This document shows positions 1 through 9,124 of a DNA stretch of 64,000 nucleotides, piece by piece. Every line of letters begins with the position of its first letter. Position 1 is the first letter of the stretch. Source of the stretch: Saccopteryx bilineata (taxonomy: Eukaryota > Chordata > Mammalia > Chiroptera > Emballonuridae); contig NC_089498.1 in NCBI RefSeq assembly GCF_036850765.1, positions 55,727,795 to 55,791,794 on the forward strand, given 5' to 3'. The notes under the pieces are model-generated. The model was not told the origin of the DNA. It ran no database searches and saw nothing but the letters and a program-made list of their open reading frames with translations. Position numbers and translations under genes: made by a program.

Positions 1-97
1 AATACATGTTAAATATATTTTTAAATAAGTAAAAATATTACTATTAATGTTAAAGTTGCATATATTAACCAAACTTGGTGTCATTAGAAAAATGTGT

Positions 98-492
98 AAA
101 TTTGGGGTTTTGCGGGACCTTTCAGAATTCAGGGTCCAGGGTGCACCCCACCTGCCTTTAAATCTACCTCTGCCTGAGGCAAAGGACATAATGGCTTTAG
201 TGACAGAAATTCTGATTAATCAATAGGTGGAGACATTTGACCTACTTTACTTGCCCTTTAATCTGCTCTGAAGAAGTTCCCTTTCCTGACTTCCCCATTT
301 TCTTCTCCTCAGTATTGTCTGCTTCCTGACTTCTTCATTCTTGTCCCAGCTTCTTGTGTGTATCAATAAGTATCCCTAAGAACTGGGGTCAGGACCATCT
401 CATGAAACCTGTATAGAGGAATGTGAGACAATCTCCCCTAGGTCCCTCTGTGCATGCCACATGGTCTCTGAGTAGTCATTGTCTCTGTGACA
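98..492 (+). repeat. probable 5' LTR of a class II (betaretrovirus-like) ERV
   Basis: The segment ends in ...CTCTGTGACA, two bases before a primer-site-like motif at 495. It holds a weak polyadenylation-like AATAAG near 365. Gag-like fragments of the same orientation follow downstream, so this is the logical place for the 5' LTR. The left edge is a guess, because no matching 3' LTR or target duplication is visible in the window. Confidence 0.4.
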
Positions 493-494
493 AG

Positions 495-512
495 TGGCAC
501 CCCATGTGAGAA
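495..512 (+). promoter_or_regulatory. candidate primer binding site, Lys-type
   Basis: TGGCACCCCATGTGAGAA resembles the tRNA-Lys(1,2) primer site of betaretroviruses (TGGCGCCCAACGTGGG...) at roughly two thirds of positions. It lies just after the presumed LTR end. The match is weak, but the gag fragments downstream are of the expected class. Confidence 0.4.
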
Positions 513-789
513 ACAGGAAACAAATGGAAAAACGACCTCCTAAAACCTGGCAAAGGAAGGGATATCCAAAACATCCCAGTAAATGGGACACGGATGATGG
601 AGGAATAGCCTCTGAACATTTGCAGTGGGTCAAATAGATTTCAGACCAGGGGATTCCTCTCCCTTTTCCCCATTATCCTTTATTTGTCTTCTAGCATATG
701 GAATTTTTTGATCCCTGAGCAGCACAACCATAAACTCCATCTTCATGGCCTTCTCCACAGTACAAGATGTAAGGACACCAAAAGGCAAC
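513..789 (+). repeat. ERV leader / 5' internal remnant
   Basis: Degraded sequence between the Lys-like primer site and the first LTR insertion. No reading frame of note is preserved. The same host sequence resumes at 3818, after the LTR nest, because the duplication GCAAC at 785-789 recurs at 3813-3817. Confidence 0.4.
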
Positions 790-819
790 TGTTGGGCAGA
801 TAAAACATATTATGCTCAC

Positions 820-1529
820 TGTAAAGCCAGTGGCCACAGCCAGGGCCACCATCAGAGCTGCCTGGCCCATGCAGGTTCGCATTGGATTCGGACAGTCGGT
901 AAAGAAACAATGGAGCCAAAACCTGGTGGGCCATAGTCTTTAATCCTAGCTTGCACCCAGTGGGCAAGCAAAAAACACACACTGGGCTCCAAAACCCACT
1001 CACATTCAGTGCTCAAAAAGCTACGGACTTATCCGAGTTTCCTAGAATCAAAGGTTTCTAGGTCACCAGACTTATTCACCTCTGTTCCCCATCTCCTTCC
1101 TTCTCCCTGAACAAACTCTGCACAGATTGGCTTCTCACTCAGCATTCTGCCATATTGGCTGCTTCTCCTGGCCACATGGCCTCTTTCTGCTCTCTGCTCT
1201 GCTCTCTCCTCTAATGATAATCTCAGGAACCAAGAGAACAAGCTCCCGCTCCGTCCCCATTTTCTAGTGTAGAAATCCAAACCTTTAATCCAATATACAA
1301 AATAGGGAAGTCTCTAATACAAAGTCACTTTCTGAGGCATGATAGGATTGTACCACCCCACATTAAAAAGGGTAGGAAAGGCTTAATCCCAAAACCAAGC
1401 CCCAGGCTACAAGGATTCTGCCTGCCTACAGCCTACAGAGACACACATTAATATCACCTGGGCAACGGCCTCCATGTGGGCAGCGTCATCTTTAACAAAG
1501 TGAGCATAATACATTTTATCTGCCCAACA
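820..1529 (-). repeat. 3' LTR of the non-autonomous ERV
   Basis: Read on the minus strand it begins TGTTGGGCAGATAAAATG and ends in ...GGCTTTACA, the TG...CA ends of an LTR. At about 710 bp it matches the other members of this family in the window. It keeps the U3 stretch that is missing from the 5' LTR. Confidence 0.85.
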
Positions 1530-1876
1530 ATCCACCCCTATGCTCACTTTACTACCCACAATTTACATCACTAGCATCCCTGTGCAAGGAAATTAGGCAC
1601 ATTACACAAATTACAACATGACAAATCATACAGTTTCAACAATCACAAAGGTACACTTCACCAGTCTCTGAGCACTTTGCCCAAAGCACAAAATGTCCCC
1701 GGCCTTCTTTCTAGCCATGGGAAAAACTTCCTGGGGCAGGGAAGTGCTTCCAGCAAAGCCACCCCCCAACCCCATCAGAGTATTTCACATTGTCCAAAAT
1801 CCGTAAGTCCGTTCAACAAAAGAGCCAGTGCCCACTCCGGTCATAGTCCAGGAAATCAGTCCATGCACAGGAGACC

Positions 1877-2548
1877 TCAGCCACCCCCCTTATCCCTGCT
1901 GTGCTGGCAGGTCTTACACTGTCCCAAAGAGGAGCATGTGGCAATGGCAGTCAGCATTTCCATCTCTGCTCCGGAGAGCATGAATGCATCTGGCCCTATG
2001 TCCCAAAATCGCAGACCTACCCTGAACATAGTAAATATTCCTTGCTGCTGGGCTCTCATCTTCTGGAGACTGCAGATCACAACTCCAGCCCGATTCTCCT
2101 TATCCTCCAAAAAGGAACTGAAAACACCAGCTCCTATTGCAGGTCTCGAACCCCAGGCTGCTGCCGCCTTCTGCTCCGTAGACCTTGCAGCTTCGGCCTC
2201 CTGCCACTGCTGGCTCTCCACAACATCCAGGGCAAGCTGCAACTCATGAACCTGTGATTCCTCCTCAAGCAGCTGCTCCATTTCCAGGCGAATCTCACAA
2301 ACCTGGTCGGCCTCTTCCTCCACCACTTCCTCCAGCTCCAGGGTCAGCATCTGTTTCTCCCACGTTTGCTCCAGCTCCCTCCACTGCTCGGTTTGCAGGT
2401 CCCAGGCAGCCTCTTCCACAGAGCTCTCAGTTTCCTCACACATGGCTGTAAAAGTCAGCCAGCCTACGGTCTCCAAAAGGACAGCCATAGGGAACCATAA
2501 CAGCAGCCAGTCCTCTACTCCACCATTCAAAGGTGGTGGCAGCTCCAT
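1877..2548 (-). CDS. ERV internal ORF, acidic coiled-coil protein (gag-position, 223 aa)
   Basis: The only sizeable open frame of the non-autonomous ERV. It starts at an ATG about 33 bases after the primer site, where gag would begin, and runs 223 codons without a break. Residues about 40-125 are rich in Glu, Gln and Leu (for example EEAAWDLQTEQWRELEQTWE) and predict a long coiled coil. The N-terminus has a hydrophobic Trp/Leu-rich patch. I see no zinc knuckle and no capsid motif. Automated annotation could call it golgin- or trichohyalin-like, but its place between primer site and 3' LTR says it is retroviral. It may be a shortened gag. Whether it is expressed cannot be told. Confidence 0.6.
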   Translation of the reverse strand: MELPPPLNGGVEDWLLLWFPMAVLLETVGWLTFTAMCEETESSVEEAAWDLQTEQWRELEQTWEKQMLTLELEEVVEEEADQVCEIRLEMEQLLEEESQVHELQLALDVVESQQWQEAEAARSTEQKAAAAWGSRPAIGAGVFSSFLEDKENRAGVVICSLQKMRAQQQGIFTMFRVGLRFWDIGPDAFMLSGAEMEMLTAIATCSSLGQCKTCQHSRDKGGG

Positions 2549-2556
2549 ACCAATCT

Positions 2557-2581
2557 CCGAATCCTGCCACAGACTACGCCA
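2557..2581 (-). promoter_or_regulatory. primer binding site, tRNA-Ser type
   Basis: One base beyond the 5' LTR the minus strand reads TGGCGTAGTC, then three extra bases, then GGCAGGATTCG. Apart from those three bases this is the complement of the 3' end of a mammalian tRNA-Ser (acceptor stem plus T arm). A Ser primer and 5-bp target duplications recall the HERV-S/ERVL-like (class III) group. The tRNA identification is from memory. Confidence 0.6.
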
Positions 2582-2582
2582 A

Positions 2583-3129
2583 TGTAAAGCCAGAAGCCAG
2601 GGCTGCCACTATCAAGGGCTGCCACTATCAAAGCAGCCCGGCCCATGCAGATTCGCATTGGATTTGGACAGTCGGTAAAGAAACAACGGAGCCAAAAACT
2701 GGTAGGCCATAGTCTTTAATCCTAGCTTGCACCCGGTGGGCAAGCAAAAAACACACACTGGGCTCCAAAACCCACTCACATTCAGTGCTCAAAAAGCTAC
2801 TGACTTATCCGAGTTTCCTAGAATCAAAGGTTCCTAGCTCACCAGACTTTATTCACCTCTGTTTCCCATCTCCTTCCTTCTCCCTGCACAAACTCTGCAC
2901 AAACTGGCTTCTCACTCAGCACTCTGCCATATTGGCTGCTTCTCCTGGCCACATGGCCTCTTTCTGCTCTCCTCTCTGCTCTCTCTAATGATAATCTCAG
3001 GAACCAAGCGCGCAAGCTCCCGTCTGCCCTCATTTTCTAGTGTAGAAATCCAAACCTTTAATCCAATATACAAAATAGGGATGTCTCTAATACAAAGTCA
3101 CTTTCATAATACATTTCATCTGTCCAACA
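2583..3129 (-). repeat. 5' LTR of the non-autonomous ERV, with U3 deletion
   Basis: Same family as 820-1529 but only about 547 bp. In minus-strand sense the first ~25 bases (TGTTGGACAGATGAAATG...) join directly to the part near AAAGTGACTTTG, so about 160 bp of U3 present in the sibling LTR are missing. The rest (R/U5 and the TTACA end) is intact. Confidence 0.83.
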
Positions 3130-3858
3130 CTCACTTTGTTAAAGATGGCGCTGCCCACATGGAGGCCCGTTGCCCAGGTGATATTAATGTGTGTTGGGAT
3201 GGGCTGTGGCAGGCAGGATCCTTGTAGCCTGGGGCTTGGTTCTAGGACTAAGCCTTTCCCACCCTTTTTGATGTGGGGTGGTGCAATCTCATCATGCCCC
3301 AGATAAGTGATTGACTTTGTATTAGAGACTTTCCTATTTTGTATATTGGATTAAAGGTTTTGATTTCTATACTATAAAGTGGGAGCAGAACGGGAGCTTG
3401 CTCTCTCTGTTCCTGAGATTAGCATTAGAGGAGAGAGCATGTTGGAGAGCAGAGAAAGGCCACGTGGAGGAGGCCAGGAGAAGCAGCCAAGATGGCAGAG
3501 TGTTGAAAGAGAAGCCAGTTTGTGCAGAGTTTGTGTAGAGAAAAGGAGATGGGGAACAAAGGAGAATGAGGATAGTGAGCTAGAAACCTTTGATTCTAGG
3601 AAACTCGGATAAGTCAGTAGCTTTGTGAGCACTGAATGAGTGGGTGTCAGAGCCCAGCGTGTGTTTTTACTTGCCCACTGGGTGTAAGCTAGGATTAAAG
3701 ATAATGGCCCACCAGTTTGTGGCTCCGTTGTTTCATTACCATCTGTCCAAATCCAATGCGAACCTGCATGGGCTGGGTTGCTGTGATGATGGCCATGGAT
3801 ACTGGCATCACAGCAACTCACAAGGCTGCTTATTGTAGTGCATCAACAGTGTCCTTGG

Positions 3859-4235
3859 GCTCTGGCCGGTTGACTCAACAGTAGAGTATCAGTCTGATAT
3901 GTGGAAGTCCCAGGTTTTATTCCAGGCCAAGGCACACAGGAGAAGTGCCCATCTGCTTCTCCACCCCTCCCTCTCCTTCCTCTCTGTCTCTCTCTTCCCC
4001 TCCCACAACCAAGGCTCCATTGGAGCAAAGTTGGCCCCGGCACTAAGGACGGCTCCATGGCCTCTGCCTCAGGCACTGGAATGGCTCTGATTGCAGCAGA
4101 GCAATGCCCCAGATAGGCTGAGCATCACTTCCAGGTGGGCAGACCGAGTGGATCCCAGTAAGGCGCGTGTGGGAGTCTGTCTGCCTACCCCCCCCCCACT
4201 TCTCACATCAGAAAACTACAAAACATAAAAATAAA
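3859..4235 (+). mobile_element. Ves-like tRNA SINE, long type
   Basis: tRNA-like head (CTGGCCGGTTGACTCAACAGTAGAG), 'CTTCTCCACCCCTCC' CT-rich middle, GGATCCCAG near the 3' end and an A-rich tail. The duplication AACAGTGTCCTTGG (3845-3858 and 4236-4249) is exact and lies in the class II ERV. Confidence 0.9.
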
Positions 4236-4708
4236 AACAGTGTCCTTGGTAGCAAAGAGGACACTGACTCTGCAAGTCATTAGGGCTGGTGACTATACAA
4301 CATCTAACTACACGGAATCGTTGTTGATTGGCACCATGCCCAATTCAGGGCAGAAATCACCAGATGAGCCCCTACCTCATCACCCACCTCCCCAACCTCC
4401 CAAGTTTCCTTCTGAGCCTGAATTATCATCACTGCTGTCTCTGCTGGAAACCAAAAGTATGATCAACGGATGTTTGCACTAGGGTTTGGAGCATGGCAAA
4501 GATTGTTTTCAGGCATTCCAAGTAATGCACCTGCTCAGACAGCCTGTTAGACATGAAAATCTCTCTTTCCTGGTGTTTAAGGAATTCAGAAAAAGAGTTA
4601 CCAAAAATGGGATTCAAAGCACATTTACCAAGGAAATGATTGAGGCAGTTGGCACAGGATATGAAATGACTCCATGGGACTAAAAGGGGTTAGTGAAAGC
4701 AGTATCCA
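4236..4708 (+). pseudogene. class II ERV gag remnant, part 1 (up to capsid)
   Basis: One frame from 4240 reads a Pro-rich, matrix/linker-like stretch (PLPHHPPPQPPKFPSEPELS), then a capsid-like part containing FKEFRKRVTKNG and GTGYEMTPWD, as in betaretroviral capsid. In-frame stops at 4480-4482 and 4681-4683 break it. The reading continues after the SINE that follows. The class assignment rests on recognised motifs, not on an alignment. Confidence 0.65.
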
Positions 4709-5108
4709 GGCCCTGACGGGTTGGCTCAGCGGTAGAGCCTTGGTCTGGCGTGCGGGGGACCCGGGTTCGATTCCCGGCCAGGGCACATAGGAGAAGCGCC
4801 CATTTGCTTCTCCACCCTCCCCCCTTCCTCTCTGTCTCTCTCTTCCCCTCTAGCAGCCAAGGTTCCATTGGAGCAAAGATGGCCCAGGCGCTGGGGATGG
4901 CTCCTTGGCCTCTGCCCCAGGCACTAGAGTGGCTCTGGTCGCGGCAGAGCGACACCCTGGAGGGGCAGAGCATCGCCCCCTGGTGGGCAGAGCATCGCCC
5001 CTGGTGGGCGTGCCGGGTGGATCCCGGTCGGGCGCATGCGGGAGTCTGTCTCACTGTCTCTCCCCATTTCCAGCTTCAGAAAAATACAAAAAAAAAAAAA
5101 AAAAAAAA
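4709..5108 (+). mobile_element. Ves-like tRNA SINE, long type, young
   Basis: Well-preserved head with GGGTTCGATTCCCGGCCAGG (tRNA B-box region), the doubled 'GCAGAGCATCGCCCC(C)TGGTGG' motif and a tail of about 20 A. The duplication GAAAGCAGTATCCA (4695-4708, 5109-5122) is exact. It interrupts the capsid part of the ERV gag remnant. Confidence 0.93.
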
Positions 5109-5291
5109 GAAAGCAGTATCCATCACTGCTCAGTACAGTGTCTGGTTACAAGAATACCAGGATGAAGCTCAGACACAAGCTGTAGAGAAACTGAATGTAG
5201 GCATTCCAACTGGTGGTGTTATGCTCACAGGATCCAAGATTTATGACACTCCCAAGTTCAGGCCCGCATGAACCACAGTGCCTTTTCTCAG
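5109..5291 (+). pseudogene. class II ERV gag remnant, part 2 (capsid)
   Basis: After the SINE the translation continues with QYSVWLQEYQDEAQTQAVEK, typical of betaretroviral capsid. It breaks at the next LTR insertion (target CTCAG at 5287-5291). Confidence 0.6.
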
Positions 5292-6013
5292 TGTCAAGCC
5301 AGTAGCCATGGCCACCATCACAGCTGCCTGGCCTGTGCAGGTTTCATTTGATTAGGACAGATGGTAATGAAACAATGGAGCCAAGAACTGATGGGCCATT
5401 ACCTTTAATCCTAGCTCACACCTAGCAGGAGAGAAATACATACAGTGAAAAAACACTTCCCTTTCCATTCAGTGCTCCCAAAGCCAATGACTCATCTGAG
5501 TATTCCTAGAATCAAAGCCCCCCCCCAGTCTTACTCAGTTCTGTTCCCATCTCCTTCTCCCTGCACAAACTCTGCACAAACTGGCTTCTCCTTCAGCACT
5601 CCGCCATCTTAGCTGCCTCTCCTCTGCAATGCTGATGAGAGGATCTGTGTGAGAGAGCCCCGGTCTGCCTTATCTTATAGTGTAGAAATTAAAGCCTTTA
5701 AGCCAATATACAAATAAGAAAGTCTCTGATACAAAGCCACTTATATGAGGCATAAATGGTGTTCCTCATAAAAGTGCACCACCCCACATAATGCAACAGT
5801 CAAGGGTGTGGCGAAAAGCTTAGTTTTGAGAAGATATTAGCATTAGAAGGATGTTGAAAAGATCTTAGTATTAAAAGGGTGAAAAAGGCTGTCTTAAAAC
5901 TAAGCCTTAGGCTAAAAGGACCCTGCCTGTTTACAGCCTGTCTCCCACACCCTATGCAAACTATAAGCGAGCAAACATATATTTATCATATGTACAAACT
6001 TACTTGACTAACA
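5292..6013 (-). mobile_element. solo LTR, variant subfamily
   Basis: Antisense LTR of about 722 bp. On the plus strand it starts TGTCAAGCCAGTAGCC and ends ...TTGACTAACA. Its U5-like part (ACTGATGGGCCATTACCTTTAATCC) aligns by eye with the 820-1529 LTR, but U3 differs. The flanks CTCAG (5287-5291) and CTCAA (6014-6018) are a 5-bp duplication with one mismatch, so it is probably older than the 6233 copy. Confidence 0.78.
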
Positions 6014-6232
6014 CTCAAGTTTTTACAAAGGCTTTTAAGGCACAGGTTAAGATTCCAGAGGCTGAGGCCCCTATGGGCTCTTTTATAAGCATCTATCAGA
6101 TATTTAATGAGCCCTATATTGATTTTATTAAATGCTTACAAATTGCCATCTCACAACAGGTAGAACAAGTAGCAAAAGTGCTGACACTACATTGACTTAT
6201 GAGAATGCAAATGCTGAATGCCAAATGGTATT
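6014..6232 (+). pseudogene. class II ERV gag remnant, part 3 (capsid C-terminal part)
   Basis: Reads FTKAFKAQVKIPEAEAP and then a part with NEPYIDFIKCLQ, the position of the major homology region of betaretroviral capsid; YENANAEC follows in another frame after a frameshift near 6190. It is cut by the solo LTR at 6233. Confidence 0.65.
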
Positions 6233-6923
6233 TGTAAAGCCAGAAGCCAAGGCCAAGGCCACTATCAAAGCAGCCTGGCCCATGCAGGTTTGCATTGGAT
6301 TCGGACAGTCAGTAAAGAAACAACGGAGCCACAAACTGGTGGGCCATAGTCTTTAATCCTAGCTTGCACCCAGCAGGCAAGTAAAAATACACACTGGGCT
6401 CCAAAACCCAATCACATTCAGTGCTCACAAAGCCACTGACTTATCCGAGTTTCCTAGAATCAAAGGTTTCTAGCTCACCAGCCTTATTCTCCTCAGTTCC
6501 TCATCTCCTTCCTTATCCCAGATACAAACTCTGTACAAACTGGCATCTCACTCAGCACTCCGCCATCTTGGCTGCTTTTCCTGGCCTCCTCCACGTGGCC
6601 TCCTTCTGCTGCTGGCTCTACTTTCTCTGCTCTCTCATGCTAACCTCAGGAACCAAGCGCACAAACTCCCGTTCCGCCCCAACTTTATACTGTAGCTTCA
6701 CAACCTCTAATCCAATATACAAAGTAGGGAAGTCTCTAATACAGTCACTTCTCTGAGGCATGATTGGATTGTACCACCCCACATCAAAATGGGGTGGGAA
6801 AGGCTTAATCCCAAAACCAAGCCCCAGGCTACAATGATCCTGTCTGCCTCCAACACACATTAATATCACCTGGGCGACGGCATCTTTAACAAAGTGAGCA
6901 TAATACATTTTATCCGCCCAACA
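6233..6923 (-). mobile_element. solo LTR with exact TSD
   Basis: 691-bp antisense LTR (plus strand TGTAAAGCCAGAAGCC ... TCCGCCCAACA) flanked by exact GTATT duplications (6228-6232 and 6924-6928). Same family as 820-1529 and the best reference copy for its length. It lies inside the ERV gag remnant. Confidence 0.9.
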
Positions 6924-7378
6924 GTATTGAATCCTCTTAAGGGGGCCACACCCTAATATAGCAGAAATAATGTTCAAAATGTAGGTGCTGAATTACATTA
7001 AGCCCAGGTATTTGCTATCACATTGCAGGCACAAACTTGTTATAACTGTGGTAAAGAAGAAAATTTTCAGAAAGATTGCAGGCAGAGCCTAATGGTAACT
7101 GTGTAGCTTGGCTTTTGTGTGTGCCACAGAGGCTAATTAAAGCTCAAACTTAAAATTCCTTATAAAGTTCCAGCAAAACAGACTGTAAAAAGCCAAAATG
7201 ATCAAATGGTGTTTATGCAAATTACCAGGGCAAGTTAAAACTGAACTTAATACTGCAACTAGATTATCAATTTAGGATAGCAAAGATGTGGCTCTTTTGA
7301 GGCTTAAAGAAAGTTCTTGCATGCAAAAATTAGAATTCCTGGCTCTAATATGGAACTGAATAAAATAGTTTCATTCGA
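6924..7378 (+). pseudogene. class II ERV gag remnant, part 4 (nucleocapsid) and 3' relic
   Basis: At 7038-7079 the translation reads CYNCGKEENFQKDC, a retroviral zinc knuckle (C-x2-C-x4-H-x4-C) in which the histidine position is Asn. Stops follow soon after. The remaining ~270 bases up to the next LTR show no protease or polymerase motif that I recognise, so the rest of the provirus is deleted or too decayed to read. Confidence 0.6.
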
Positions 7379-8412
7379 TAAGGCCAGTAGCCACAGCCAC
7401 CATCATAGCCACCTGGCCTATGCAGATTCACATTTGATTCGGACAGACAGTAATGAAACAACGGAGCCAAGAACTGGTGGGGCCATTATCTTTAGTCCTA
7501 GCTTGCACTCGGTGGGCAAGAAATACACACAGTGGGAAAATACTTCCCAAATGCCACTGACTTATCTGAGTATTCTTAGAATCAAAGGTTTCTACCTCAC
7601 CAGCTTTGTTCAACTCTGTTCCCCATCTCCTTCTCTCTGCACAAACTCTGTACAAACTGGCTTCTCCTTCTGTACTCCACCATCTTGGCTGCCTCACCTC
7701 TGCAATGCTGATGAAAGGAACTAATAGAGAGAGCCCCTGGTCTGCCTTATCTTATAGTGTAGAAATTAAAACCTTTAAGCCAGGGGTCAGAGACCTATGG
7801 TTCACGAGCCAGATGTGGCTCTTTTGATGGTTGCATCTGGCTTGCACACAAATCTTTAATAAAAAAATAATAACATTAAAAATATAAAACATACTTATGT
7901 ATTACAATCCATTCATTTCCTACCGCTCATGTTTATGGTTGTGGGTGGCTGGAGCCAATCACAGCTGTCCTCCGGGACAACACCAAATTTTTAATGGATA
8001 CTGCATAATGTACATGGGTTGTTGTATGGCTCTCATGGAATTACATTTTAAAATATGGGGTGTTCATGGCTCTCTCAGCCAAAAAGGTTCCTGACCCTTG
8101 CTTTAAGCCAATATACAAATAAGAAAGTCTGATACAAAGCCACTTATCTGAGGTATAAATGGGATTCCTCATAAAAGTGCACCACTCCACATCATGCAAC
8201 AGTCAAGGGTGTTGCGAAAAGCTTAGTTTTGAGAAGATCTTAGTATTAGAAGGATGTTGAAAGATCTTAGTATTAAAAGTGTTGGAAAAGCTTAGTCTTA
8301 AAACTAAGCCTTATGCTATAAAGACCTTGCCAGCATACAACCTGTCTTCCATGACCAATACAAACTATAAGCAAGTAAACATATACATCATATTTACAAA
8401 CTTATTTGACCA
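7379..8412 (-). mobile_element. LTR, variant subfamily, with nested hAT MITE
   Basis: Antisense LTR closely resembling 5292-6013 (GGCCAGTAGCCACAG start on the plus strand; ...CATATTTACAAACTTATTTGACCA end). A hAT MITE lies at 7781-8100. Without it the LTR is about 700 bp. The ends are decayed, so no target duplication is claimed. A mariner abuts its upper end. Confidence 0.7.
7781..8100. mobile_element. non-autonomous hAT (MITE)
   Basis: Ends CAGGGGTCAG...CTGACCCTTG form terminal inverted repeats with one mismatch. The flanks are an exact 8-bp duplication CTTTAAGC (7773-7780, 8101-8108), the hAT signature. It is 320 bp with no coding capacity, inserted in the LTR. Confidence 0.9.
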
Positions 8413-8420
8413 TATATATA

Positions 8421-9026
8421 TAGTGTGTCCCTAAAGTCATGGTGCACTTCTGACTTGTCACAGGAAAGCAACAAAAGATGATAGAAATGTGAAGTCTGCA
8501 CCAAATAAAAGGAAAACCCTCCCAGTTTCATACCTATTCAGTGCAGTTCGATGTGGGCTCATGCACAGATTTTTTAGGGCTTCTTAGGTAGCTATCTCGT
8601 ATAGCCTCTACAGACTCGTCACTGACTGATGGCCTACCAGAACGGGGTTTTTCCACCAAACTGCTGGTTTCCTTCAACTGCTTATCCCACCGAGTAATGT
8701 TATTCCTATGTGGTGGTGTTTCATTATAAACGTGCCGATATTCACGTTGCACTTTGGTCATGGATTCGAATTTAGCGAGCCACAAAACACACTGAACTTT
8801 CCTCTGTACCGTCCACATCTCGACTGGCATGGTCATGGGCTGATCTGCTGTATACATGGTGTTACGTCATCATCTGTGCATGTGCACATACTTCCACATC
8901 ATCCTACAGAAACTGGGAGGGTTTTCCTTTTATTTGGTGCAGATTTCTTTTGGTGCAGATTTGGATCATCTTTTGTTGCTTTCTTGTGACCGGTCAAAAG
9001 TGTACCATGACTTTATGGACACACTG
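8421..9026 (-). mobile_element. Tc1/mariner-type element, internally deleted
   Basis: Terminal inverted repeats of about 60 bp (AGTGTGTCC[C/A]TAAAGTCATGG at both ends), flanked by TA on both sides (8419-8420, 9027-9028). At 606 bp it is about half the usual autonomous length. It keeps only the start of a transposase frame. Confidence 0.88.
8534..8857 (-). pseudogene. mariner transposase N-terminal fragment (107 codons)
   Basis: Reads VQRKVQCVLWLAKFESMTKV, later RWDKQLKETSSLVEKPRSGR and SDESVEAIRDSYLRSPKKS, the helix-turn-helix DNA-binding region seen in Tc1/mariner-like transposases of this TIR type. The DDE/DDD catalytic region is absent: after RSPKKS the frame runs into unrelated residues and stops near the other TIR. 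The frame is otherwise open, which suggests a deletion derivative rather than slow decay. Confidence 0.75.
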
Positions 9027-9124
9027 TATTTATTTCTACACAAAGTAAAAATTAATAAATGCACAAAAGTAAATTTTATGCCTCTTTTTGGATTAGGACA
9101 TGTATAACTTTAAGAAAAATATGA

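Larger units (their letters stand above)
820..3129 (-). mobile_element. short non-autonomous ERV, both LTRs present
   Basis: Antisense provirus with an LTR at each end: 3' LTR 820-1529, internal region 1530-2582, 5' LTR 2583-3129. It is flanked by an exact 5-bp duplication CTCAC (815-819 and 3130-3134). The internal region is only about 1.05 kb. It holds a tRNA-Ser-type primer site, one open frame and a purine-rich stretch (AGGGGTGG on the minus strand) just before the 3' LTR. I see no protease, polymerase or envelope sequence, so it must have used proteins supplied in trans. It inserted into an LTR of its own family. Confidence 0.85.
790..3812 (+). mobile_element. solo LTR (5-bp TSD family), split by a nested antisense ERV
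   Basis: A plus-strand LTR begins TGTTGGGCAGATAAAA at 790. It is interrupted after 819 and resumes at 3130 (CTCACTTTGTTAAAG...), running to ...CATCACA at 3812. The outer target duplication GCAAC is exact on both sides (785-789 and 3813-3817). The LTR body has an ATTAAA polyadenylation signal at 3694-3699. With the insert removed it is about 710 bp, like the sibling at 6233-6923. It sits inside the class II provirus and is therefore younger than that provirus. Confidence 0.88.

Noticed and set aside
1877..2548. Host golgin- or trichohyalin-like gene
   Set aside because: Its position between a primer site and a 3' LTR, within exact TSDs, makes it retroviral.
4740..4785. tRNA gene (A and B boxes in SINE heads)
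   Set aside because: The tRNA-like heads do not fold into a complete tRNA with proper acceptor pairing, and each continues into SINE body and A-tail.
4750..5271. Open frame of 173 codons, and similar 70-150 codon frames at 12041, 45395, 60122, 63623 and elsewhere
   Set aside because: All lie in SINEs; the same peptide patterns (LGMAPWPLPQALEWLW, CPGRESNPG) recur in many copies. They are SINE consensus frames, not genes.
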